A stretch of 64,000 bases of DNA from Haloferax marinum (lineage in GTDB: Archaea > Halobacteriota > Halobacteria > Halobacteriales > Haloferacaceae), in the NCBI RefSeq assembly GCF_009674625.1, contig NZ_WKJQ01000001.1, positions 868,001-932,000 of the forward strand, read 5' to 3'. Numbering within the stretch: the first letter of the stretch is position 1; each line of letters starts with the position of its first letter. The translations under genes and the position numbers were made by a program. The notes beneath the pieces are model-generated. The model was not told the DNA's origin and ran no database searches. It saw only the letters and a list, made by a program, of their open reading frames with translations. This document shows positions 33,887-41,580 of this stretch, piece after piece.

Positions 33887-36277
33887 ATGGCGACGAAAAC
33901 ACGGTCGCGCGGCGAAGATGGCGGCGACGCCAGCGGATGCGACCTCTGCGGCCTCCCGACGCCGACACCACCCGTGACGGGAGACGACGTGAGTGGGGAG
34001 TTCTGCTGTCGCGGGTGTCTCGAAATCACTCGGACACTCGGTGACGCAGCGAGCGCCGACCCCGAGACGGTCGAACGCGAACTCGCGGGCGAAGAAGAGT
34101 CGGCCCCGGAGAGTGCCGAACGAACCTACATGGCCGTCGATGGGATGCACTGTGCCACTTGCGAGGCGTTCGTCTCTGGCACGGCCCGCCGCTGTGAGGG
34201 CGTCTACGCCGCAGACGCGAGTTACGCCAACGACATGGTTCGCGTGACCTACGACCCGGAGTCGGCCAACCTCGACGACCTCTCGGGGACGCTCGCTCGC
34301 TACGGATACGGAACACGTGACCCGACCGAACGTGAGGCCGCAGACCGGTCGGACAATCAGGTCGTGCGGTTCCTCATCGGCGGCGGCGTCTTCGGGATGA
34401 TGGTGATGCTGTGGTACGTCCTGTTTCTGTACCCCACCTACGTCGGATTCTCGCCGGTCGTCGAACTCGGGTCGTTCGACAGCGTGTACATCCTCGGGAA
34501 CATCTGGGTGATGACGTCTGTCGTCCTCTTTTACACCGGGTTTCCCATCCTTCGCGGGGCACTCGTCAGCCTCCGGGCCGGCCAACCGAACATGGACCTC
34601 TTGGTCTCGCTGGCGGCGTCGAGCGCGTACGTCTACTCGACTGCCGCCGTCCTCGTCGGTGAGACGCACGTCTACTTCGACGTGACTGTCGCCATCGTAC
34701 TCGTCGTGACGCTCGGCAACTACTACGAAGACCGAATCAAGCGAAAGGCGGCCGGGATGCTCTCTGAACTCGCCGCATCGCGTGTCTCCGAGGCCCGCCG
34801 TCGAACCTCCGAGGGCGTCGAGACGGTCGCCGTCGATGCCCTCGAACCGGGTGACGTCGTCGAGGTCCGACCGGGAGAACGCGTCCCTGTCGATGGGACA
34901 GTCCGAGAAGGGACCGCGGCAGTGGACGAAGCACTCGTCACCGGCGAGTCGATGCCGCGGACGAAACGCCCCGGCGACGACGTCCTCGGCGGCACCGTCG
35001 TCACCGACCGACCGCTCGTCGTCGAAGTCGGCGAAGACGCGACGAGTACGCTCGACAGGTTGGTCGAACTCCTCTGGGACATCCAGAGCGCCCGCTCCGG
35101 CGTCCAACGACTGGCCGACAAACTGGCGATGATTTTCGTCCCAACCGTGCTCGTCCTCGCGGCACTCGCGTTCGGGTGGACGCTCCTGCGCGGCGAGTCC
35201 GCGACGGCCGCACTCCTCGTCGGACTCACCGTCCTCATCGTCTCGTGCCCGTGCGCGCTCGGCCTCGCCACGCCGCTTGCCGTCGCGTCGGGTATCAAAG
35301 AAGCCGCGAGTCGGGGAATCGTCGTCGCGTCCGAAGCCGTCTTCGAGGCAGTTCCGGACGTCGACGTCGTCGTCTTCGACAAGACGGGCACACTGACGGA
35401 CGGCGACATGGCCGTCCTCCGGGTCGATGGCGACGACGACGCGCTTCGCACTGCCGCCGCACTCGAACGCTTTTCGGCACACCCACTGGCGTCGGCAATC
35501 GTCGCTGCCGCCGACGAATCCGGTGTCGCGGTTCCGGAAATCGCTGCTGACGACGCCCTCGTTCACGACCGAGGCGTCACCGGAACCGTCGACGGCGACC
35601 GAGTCGTGGTCGGCCATCCGTCACTCCTCCGCGACGAAGGAGTCGTCCTCGACACCGACACCGAATCCGCAATCGACGCCGCCCGAGACGAGGGCGCGGT
35701 TCCGGTCGCCGTCGGGCGAGGCGACCGGGTTCAGGCAGTTCTCGTCGTCGGTGACGAACCGCGCGACGCCTGGAACGACGTCGTCGCCGCCGTCGCCGCC
35801 GACGGTAGACGAGACGTGGTCGTCCTCACGGGCGACTCCGAACGCGCGGCGCGACGCTTCCGTGACCACCCGGACGTGACAGACGTGTTCGCGGGCGTCC
35901 CACCGGAAGCAAAAGCCGAGACAGTCGAACGGCTCCGAAGTCGTGGCACTGTGGCGATGGTCGGTGACGGGAGCAACGACGCGCCCGCACTCGCCGCCGC
36001 AGACATCGGTATCGCACTCGGAACGGGGACGGACATCGCAGGCGACGCCGCTGACGCGGTACTCGTCGGCCGCGACATCGACGCGATTCCAGCGGTGTTC
36101 TCCCTGTCTGCGGGCGTCAACCGACGCATTCGCGGCAATCTGACGTGGGCGTTCGGATACAACGTCGTCGCCATCCCGCTGGCAGCACTGGGAGTACTCA
36201 ACCCGCTTTTCGCCGCCATCGCGATGGGGACGTCGAGTCTGCTCGTCGTCGCCAACTCGGCTCGGTCACTGGATTGA
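33887..36277 (+). CDS. Copper-translocating P1B-type ATPase (CopA/FixI-like)
   Basis: A 796-residue pump. The N terminus has a cysteine module, C18-x2-C21 then FCCRGC (C40, C41, C44), as in FixI/CcoI-type ATPases, followed by a heavy-metal domain with GMHCATC (about C88, C91). The membrane metal site is SCPCALGLATPLA. Catalytic DKTGTLT, the HP motif (SAHPLASA) and VGDGSNDAPAL are intact. FixI-type ATPases export Cu(I) for oxidase metallation. GTG at 33881 is an alternative start. Confidence 0.92.
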   Translation: MATKTRSRGEDGGDASGCDLCGLPTPTPPVTGDDVSGEFCCRGCLEITRTLGDAASADPETVERELAGEEESAPESAERTYMAVDGMHCATCEAFVSGTARRCEGVYAADASYANDMVRVTYDPESANLDDLSGTLARYGYGTRDPTEREAADRSDNQVVRFLIGGGVFGMMVMLWYVLFLYPTYVGFSPVVELGSFDSVYILGNIWVMTSVVLFYTGFPILRGALVSLRAGQPNMDLLVSLAASSAYVYSTAAVLVGETHVYFDVTVAIVLVVTLGNYYEDRIKRKAAGMLSELAASRVSEARRRTSEGVETVAVDALEPGDVVEVRPGERVPVDGTVREGTAAVDEALVTGESMPRTKRPGDDVLGGTVVTDRPLVVEVGEDATSTLDRLVELLWDIQSARSGVQRLADKLAMIFVPTVLVLAALAFGWTLLRGESATAALLVGLTVLIVSCPCALGLATPLAVASGIKEAASRGIVVASEAVFEAVPDVDVVVFDKTGTLTDGDMAVLRVDGDDDALRTAAALERFSAHPLASAIVAAADESGVAVPEIAADDALVHDRGVTGTVDGDRVVVGHPSLLRDEGVVLDTDTESAIDAARDEGAVPVAVGRGDRVQAVLVVGDEPRDAWNDVVAAVAADGRRDVVVLTGDSERAARRFRDHPDVTDVFAGVPPEAKAETVERLRSRGTVAMVGDGSNDAPALAAADIGIALGTGTDIAGDAADAVLVGRDIDAIPAVFSLSAGVNRRIRGNLTWAFGYNVVAIPLAALGVLNPLFAAIAMGTSSLLVVANSARSLD

Positions 36278-36377
36278 CCACTGATGACTCGAACACTCGT
36301 TCGAACCACGTCGCGTATCCACAGTGCTTCTGCCGGGAGCGGACGAATCAAGTTGCTTCGCTTCGTCGTCGGTGACG

Positions 36378-36698
36378 ATGACTGACGACCCCTTCTCGCT
36401 CTCGGTTCCGGAGGGGTGGAGCGTCGCCATCGACACGGATACCGACGACGCGAACGGCCGGACCGTCTACGAGTCCCCCGACGAGGACTATCGAGTCGTC
36501 GTCACCGAGTTCTCACGCGGGCTCCGACTCTACTGGTGGGTGGATATCTTCGCGTACGCAGGTGGCGAATGGCACCGACGTGAAGTCGGCCTCGGAGACT
36601 CGTTCCGAGACCCCGTCACCGTCGCCGACGCTGCGCAGGACGCTCTCGACCGACTCACTCAGCAGACCAGCAGTCTCGAAGCACTCCTCGAGGACTGA
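36378..36698 (+). CDS. Haloarchaeal hypothetical protein
   Basis: A 106-residue acidic soluble protein. It begins MTDDPFSLSVPEGWSVAIDTD and has the segment LRLYWWVDIFAYAGGEWHRREVGLGDSF. The tail (DAAQDALDRLTQQTSSLEALLED) is a likely helix. I recognise no domain. Single gene. Confidence 0.7.
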   Translation: MTDDPFSLSVPEGWSVAIDTDTDDANGRTVYESPDEDYRVVVTEFSRGLRLYWWVDIFAYAGGEWHRREVGLGDSFRDPVTVADAAQDALDRLTQQTSSLEALLED

Positions 36699-36835
36699 GG
36701 CCTAGACAGCGAGGACTGACGTCCCAGACAGCAAAGGCCGACGTCCCAGACAGCGTCTGTCCTGAGCCGCTGGTCTGGGGACAGTTCGACTCGACGTGGG
36801 CGGCCATTCATGTGTTGGGGGAACGAAGTTAGTGT
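36699..36835. other. Short intergenic region with repeated gacgtcccagacagc
   Basis: gacgtcccagacagc occurs at about 36719 and 36741, and further gacagc copies flank it. It lies between two plus-strand genes. It could end the upstream transcript or be a decayed repeat; no gene is seen. Confidence 0.45.
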
Positions 36836-37276
36836 ATGGAAGATATCGAATACGTCTACACGGTGGGGATGGACGACGAAACCATCGCCGAGCGACTGGA
36901 CGAAGCCTCGTCCGGCGTCCTGTCGCTCGCGGACGACGGGCGAGCGTACGCGATTCCCGTTCACGTCACACTCGACGAGGAGGGTGGCCGGTTGCTCTTC
37001 CGCCTGACCGACGACACGCACAGCGAGAAGATGCAGTTCGTCGAGAAAACGAACGAAGCGACGTTCATCTGTTACGACGACTGCGGCGACGAGTCGTGGA
37101 GCGTCATGGCGCGCGGGACGGTTCGCGTCCTCCCGGACGACGAAATGCCAGACGAGGCCACCATCAACGAACTGTACGGCGAAGTCCGCGTCTTCGACGA
37201 AGACGTGAGAGACCTGCAACTCCATATCGTCGAACTCACGTTAGACGAGTTGACCGGGCGCGAAACGCCGAGATGA
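36836..37276 (+). CDS. Pyridoxamine 5'-phosphate oxidase-fold flavin protein
   Basis: A 146-residue split beta-barrel protein of the PNPOx-like FMN-binding superfamily: AYAIPVHVTLDEEGGRLLFRLTDDTHSEKMQFVEKTNEATFICYDDC contains the typical flavin-binding strands, cut here in pieces 41-60 and 67-87. Its stop overlaps the mobA start as ATGA, so they are co-translated. Substrate unknown. Confidence 0.82.
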   Translation: MEDIEYVYTVGMDDETIAERLDEASSGVLSLADDGRAYAIPVHVTLDEEGGRLLFRLTDDTHSEKMQFVEKTNEATFICYDDCGDESWSVMARGTVRVLPDDEMPDEATINELYGEVRVFDEDVRDLQLHIVELTLDELTGRETPR

Positions 37277-37908
37277 CGCGCGTCGCCGGCATCATCCTCG
37301 CAGGAGGACGGTCACAGCGGTTTGGAGCGGCCGACAAAGCGCTCGCCTCACTCGACGGTGTTCCACTCGTCCGCCGAACCGCCGAGCGAGTGCGGATGGC
37401 GACTGCCGAACTCGTCGTCAACTGCCGAGAGGAGCAAGCCGCCGACCTGAACGAAGCCTGTGCGGGTCTCGACCCGACGATGGCTATCGATTCTGCACCC
37501 GACACTGGCCCGCTCGGTGGCATCCGAACCGGACTCGACGCGACCGACGCACCGCTGGCAGTCGTCGTCGCCTGCGACATGCCGTTCGTCGACCCGTCTC
37601 TCGTCGAATTTCTCGCGGCAGAGGCCGAACGGAGAGCCGCCGACGCCGTCATCCCGCGTCTCGAAGACGGGTGGTTCCAGACGACACAGGCCGTCTACCG
37701 AACCGAGACCGTTTCGGCGGCCGCCGAAGTCGTGCTCGAAGACGGCGGCGGCCGAATTCTCGACGCCCTCGACTCACTGGACGTTCACACGGTTGGGCCA
37801 GCGGAACTGAAGCGGTTCGACGCGTCTACCTTCGAGAACATCAACACGAAAGAAGAGTTAGACGCCGCCACAGCGAAGATTCGGGCGCAACGAAGCGGCG
37901 GCGAGTGA
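37273..37908 (+). CDS. mobA: Molybdenum cofactor guanylyltransferase
   Basis: A 211-residue nucleotidyltransferase. GIILAGGRSQRFGAADKALA is the GTP-binding signature with the lysine that contacts the phosphates; VVACDMPFVDPSL is the Mg-binding Asp region. It links GMP to molybdopterin, forming the bis-MGD cofactor needed by the formate dehydrogenase encoded 1.5 kb away on the other strand. Confidence 0.9.
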   Translation: MTRVAGIILAGGRSQRFGAADKALASLDGVPLVRRTAERVRMATAELVVNCREEQAADLNEACAGLDPTMAIDSAPDTGPLGGIRTGLDATDAPLAVVVACDMPFVDPSLVEFLAAEAERRAADAVIPRLEDGWFQTTQAVYRTETVSAAAEVVLEDGGGRILDALDSLDVHTVGPAELKRFDASTFENINTKEELDAATAKIRAQRSGGE

Positions 37909-38073
37909 GTGTTTGTGAGGTCGGCCTTCGGCCACGCTACTCTATTAGTTAGGTACGGCCCTGTCGAAGTGTCGTCTTCTGATAGGTTGTCGGGGGCGTG
38001 CTGAATAGAGGGCGCATAGTCAGCAATCTAGCGATGGCAAGAGACATCTGCGTGCGACCGTAGTCAGATGCGA
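37909..38073. other. Terminator hairpin and possible insertion-sequence remnant
   Basis: ggccttcggcc at 37923-37933 is a hairpin after the mobA stop. The following AT-richer stretch, including gtgctgaatagagggcgcat near 37996-38015, looks like ends of insertion elements that I associate with haloarchaea from memory. No transposase is present and no flanking inverted repeats can be paired. Confidence 0.3.
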
Positions 38074-38520
38074 TTAGCAAACAGCCATCGCAGTCGTTAT
38101 CCTCGGCTCTCCGCGCTTGTCTTCGGATATGGTGATTGGACCGAGACTGTTACACGCGTTCGTCGGAATGCGCACCCTCTCCGTTACGTTGCCGACGGTG
38201 ACTACTGCTCCAAAGGCTTCACTCCCGTCGGGGTCGTCGGTGTCTGTGTTGTACACCTGTTTCGAGGAATCCGGTTCAAGAAGATGGCTCTCGTTGTGTA
38301 CCGTCTCACCTGACATCGTAATCCGGACGTGGACAGTGACGTTTCGCTCTAGGTCGTTCTCGATGTCCACGCTCGCAGGGGCGTGTGTATTCTGCGCTCT
38401 CTCGTGCCAGTCTTCAGTTTGTGAAGATGACGAAAACCAACCGGGACCTCCTGAGGTACATCCTGCGAGAATCACGACTAACACAACGACCAACGACAAC
38501 CGATTCGGGAAAGGGACCAC
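38074..38520 (-). CDS. Secreted lipoprotein, haloarchaeal type
   Basis: A 148-residue protein starting at GTG 38520. A hydrophobic signal (LSLVVVLVVILAGC) ends in a lipobox with Cys21, so it is likely lipid-anchored outside the cell. The mature domain starts with VDIENDLERNVTVHVRI, a beta-sandwich-like pattern also seen in other haloarchaeal lipoproteins. DNA here is AT-richer than the flanks. Function unknown. Confidence 0.72.
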   Translation of the reverse strand: MVPFPNRLSLVVVLVVILAGCTSGGPGWFSSSSQTEDWHERAQNTHAPASVDIENDLERNVTVHVRITMSGETVHNESHLLEPDSSKQVYNTDTDDPDGSEAFGAVVTVGNVTERVRIPTNACNSLGPITISEDKRGEPRITTAMAVC

Positions 38521-38714
38521 GTTACCGACTACACTCCAGCCACCTTGACGAGTATCTTCTGGTCTGTTGTCAATATCGGGTTCCAGCTACACTCGATTGT
38601 TCAGTGTGACCCATCTCGGAACTGGTTTCGCTGCGATGCATATACCCTCTGTCTGTGTCACGCCAATCCTGTCACGTTCTACGGGATTCAACAGCGCCTC
38701 AGGTGCGCAGTTCC

Positions 38715-39458
38715 TCAGTAGATATCGACCACGGGGTCGTCGGCGACGAGACGTGTTGCGACGACGCGGTCTACACGAGGATGTTCGCGGACCCAGCCAG
38801 CGACTTTGTCTGCAGTCTGTGCCTCTCCGTCTCCGTCGACCATGTTGAGCACGGGAACGACGCGGGCCGTCTCGGGGACGGCTTTCATTCCACCGCTGTC
38901 GCTGGCAAGCACAGCGGCGACGTCCCACGCCGAGAGTTCCTCGCCGATGTCTCGTCCGGTGACGGTGGCGACGAGTTTCGGCCGATGGACGTGTTCTTCG
39001 CTGAGTGATTCACCGACGACGCGGACGCTCGCGACCGGACAGACGAGGTCTGTACTGTGGGGAATCTGTGGTTCGTTCTCGCCCGGCGCTTTCAACCACC
39101 GCGACCGGGCACCGTCCGCCTTGGTCAACACGACATCGTCCGTCGCCCGACCGACTGCGTCGACAGTGGTTGGGTCGTACCCGCTGTAACGGTCTGTCCG
39201 CTCGCGTTCTGGAACGACGCCGAGCGGTCGTGTGTGGCGCTCTGTGACGGCAGTCTCTGGGTCGTCGGTGACGGCGACGTCCGTGACTTCGTCGTCGAAG
39301 ATGGGGATGCGAACCGTACTCGTGACGACGCCATCGACCGACCGGGCGAGTCGGTAGATGAGCGATTTCTTTCCGCCTGCACCGACGACGGACACGAGGT
39401 CGTCGGGCCCGATACCGAGGGCGTCCGCGAGCGTCGTCGCAATCGGTGCCTCAGTCAT
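38715..39458 (-). CDS. yqeC: YqeC-like accessory protein (selenium/molybdenum cofactor related)
   Basis: A 247-residue protein with a P-loop-like start DLVSVVGAGGKKSLIYRLA, then VVLTKADGARSRWLKAPGENEPQIP and the Asp/Gly-rich GMKAVPETARVVPVLNMVD. This matches the YqeC family linked to selenium-dependent molybdenum hydroxylases in bacteria. Its start overlaps the stop of the formate dehydrogenase gene by eight bases, so both form an operon. The dehydrogenase uses Cys, so a selenium role is doubtful here; a cofactor-insertion role is an inference. Confidence 0.78.
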   Translation of the reverse strand: MTEAPIATTLADALGIGPDDLVSVVGAGGKKSLIYRLARSVDGVVTSTVRIPIFDDEVTDVAVTDDPETAVTERHTRPLGVVPERERTDRYSGYDPTTVDAVGRATDDVVLTKADGARSRWLKAPGENEPQIPHSTDLVCPVASVRVVGESLSEEHVHRPKLVATVTGRDIGEELSAWDVAAVLASDSGGMKAVPETARVVPVLNMVDGDGEAQTADKVAGWVREHPRVDRVVATRLVADDPVVDIY

Positions 39459-41499
39459 CGGCCTCGGCGTGGACGGTCACGCGGACGGCGCTGTGTTTGT
39501 ACTCCGGAATCTTCGCCGTCGGGTCGAGCGCGTCACCGGTCAGTTTGTTCACGAGTGGGTCGGCGTAGTGGAACGTCGTGAAGACGGTGCCGCGGCGGAC
39601 GGCAGGCGTCACTTCGGCCGCGACGGTGACCGTCCCACGGTCGTTCTCGATGCGGACGCGGTCACCATCTTCGATATCTCGGTCGGCGGCGTCGTCGGGG
39701 TGTATCTGAAGCACGTCCTCGCCGCGCATTCGCATCAGGACGCCCGACCGGCGGGTGAGCGCTCCGCTGTTGAAGTGCTGGAGGACTCGCCCGGTGGTCA
39801 ACACGAGTTCGTCGCCTTCGACCGGGTCTGCTGGGTCGACGTGTTCGACGACCCGAAGCGGGGCAGTCTTCGACCCATTCTCGAAGCTGTCGGTGTGGAG
39901 AATCGCTTTCCCGTCGGTCGCCCCCTCCGGGAAGGGCCACCGTTGACTCCCCGTGCCGATACCGTCGTAGGACATTCCGGCGTAGATTGGTGCGACTGCA
40001 CAGAGTTCGTCGAAGATTGCTTCCGGCGTCTCGGGTGTGTCGAGGCCGGCGACGCGTTCTGCAAACTCCCGGAGGATGTCCAGGTCGGGTCGGGCGTTCC
40101 CCGGCGGGTCGGCGTTCTTCCGCATCCGGATGACCTGTCGGTCGGTGTTCGTCACGGTGCCCGACTTTTCGGCCCAGACGCTTCCGGGGAGCACTACGTC
40201 TGCGTACTCGGCCGTCTCCGTGAGGAAGACGTCGTGGACGACACAGAACTCCAGTTCCTCGAACTTCGATTTGACCTGATTGGCGTTCGGTTCGGTCACC
40301 GCCGGGTTCTCACCGAAGACGTAGGCCGCTCGAATCTCGTCGCCAAATCGGTGGGTTCCTTCGACTTCGGTGAGACCGGGTGTCGCCGGCGGTTCGAAGC
40401 CCCACACCTCTGCGACGTCGGCGCGTTCGTCTGCGTCAGTTACGTCGCGGTAGCCGGGGAGAACGTTCGGAAGGCACCCAACGTCGCCGGCCCCTTGCAC
40501 GTTGTTCTGGCCGCGAAGCGGGTTGACTCCCGTCCCGGCTTTCCCGACGTTGCCGGTGAGCAGTGGCAGGTTGATGAGCGTGTGGACGTTGTCGGTACCG
40601 CAGTGGTGTTGGCTCATCCCCATGCCGGTGAAGATGGCCGCTCTGTCTGCCTCACCGTAGAGTCGTGCCGCCTCACGGAGTGCGTCTGGCTCGACGCCTG
40701 CGCGCGCTGCTTCCGCGTCGACGTCGAGGTCGGAGAGGTACTCCCGGAGTTCGTCGAATCCAGTCGTTCGCTCCGCGACGAACGCCTCGTCGACGAGTCC
40801 TTCTTCGACGATGACGGCCGCCATCGCGTTCAACAGCGGAATGTCGAACCCCGGTTTGACGGGGAGGTGGATGTCTGCACCCTTCGTCGTGGCGTTCTCA
40901 CGTGGGTCTACGTGAATCAGTTTCGTGCCGGATTTGAGCGCCGGCAGGACGTACGACCGGAAGATGACGGGGTGTTGTTCAGCCGGGTTCGCGCCCGTGA
41001 CGAGGAACACGTCCGCCTCCATCAAATCCTCGAGCGAGTTCGTCATCGCACCGGCCCCGAAACGGTTGCCCATCGCCGCGACAGTCGAGGAGTGACAGAG
41101 TCGGGCGCAGTTGTCGATGTTGTTCGTCCCGAGTTTCCGCGCCGTCTTCTGGAGGAGGTAGTTCTCTTCGTTCGTACAGCCAGACGAGGTGAAAAAGAAC
41201 ACCGAGTCGGCACCGGACTCGGCGAGTATCTGGTCGAACTCGCGTTCGATGACGTCGAACGCCTCTTCCCACGTGGCCTCGACTAATCGCCCGTTGACAC
41301 GGACGAGCGGTTGCGTCAGTCGGTCTTCGTGTTCTACGACGTCCCAGGCCGCCGCACCCTTCGGACAGAGTTCGCCTTTCTGGTTCACCGGTCCCTTCCA
41401 CCCGACTGCGTTGCCTCGGTCGGGGTCGTACCGAATCCCGCACCCGACACCACAGTACGGACAGACGCTCTCGTTCGACTCTGCCACTCGGTCGCTCAT
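39451..41499 (-). CDS. fdhA: Formate dehydrogenase alpha subunit, cysteine type
   Basis: A 682-residue bis-MGD enzyme. The N-terminal 4Fe-4S cluster is C13, C16, C20 and C45 (CPYCGVGC ... LCPKG). The metal ligand is C135 in CARLCHSST, where selenocysteine enzymes have U, followed by the catalytic histidine H136. TGMGMSQHHCGTDNVHT and NNVQGAGDVGCLPN are family motifs, and the C-terminal molydopterin-binding domain includes TTGRVLQHFNSGALTRRS. The start is the ATG at 41499. No beta or gamma subunit gene is nearby, so electrons probably go to a soluble carrier. Confidence 0.92.
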   Translation of the reverse strand: MSDRVAESNESVCPYCGVGCGIRYDPDRGNAVGWKGPVNQKGELCPKGAAAWDVVEHEDRLTQPLVRVNGRLVEATWEEAFDVIEREFDQILAESGADSVFFFTSSGCTNEENYLLQKTARKLGTNNIDNCARLCHSSTVAAMGNRFGAGAMTNSLEDLMEADVFLVTGANPAEQHPVIFRSYVLPALKSGTKLIHVDPRENATTKGADIHLPVKPGFDIPLLNAMAAVIVEEGLVDEAFVAERTTGFDELREYLSDLDVDAEAARAGVEPDALREAARLYGEADRAAIFTGMGMSQHHCGTDNVHTLINLPLLTGNVGKAGTGVNPLRGQNNVQGAGDVGCLPNVLPGYRDVTDADERADVAEVWGFEPPATPGLTEVEGTHRFGDEIRAAYVFGENPAVTEPNANQVKSKFEELEFCVVHDVFLTETAEYADVVLPGSVWAEKSGTVTNTDRQVIRMRKNADPPGNARPDLDILREFAERVAGLDTPETPEAIFDELCAVAPIYAGMSYDGIGTGSQRWPFPEGATDGKAILHTDSFENGSKTAPLRVVEHVDPADPVEGDELVLTTGRVLQHFNSGALTRRSGVLMRMRGEDVLQIHPDDAADRDIEDGDRVRIENDRGTVTVAAEVTPAVRRGTVFTTFHYADPLVNKLTGDALDPTAKIPEYKHSAVRVTVHAEADD

Positions 41500-41580
41500 G
41501 GTCGGACCCCACACATACTCGAACGTGCAACGCCAGTGATATTCATCGTACCGCCGGGTACGAGGGGGTAAAAATCGTCG

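Noticed and set aside
33866..35617. 583-codon minus-strand frame opposite the copper ATPase
   Set aside because: Shadow of a gene with all P-type ATPase motifs.
39358..41286. 642-codon plus-strand frame opposite fdhA
   Set aside because: Antisense to a well-defined formate dehydrogenase.
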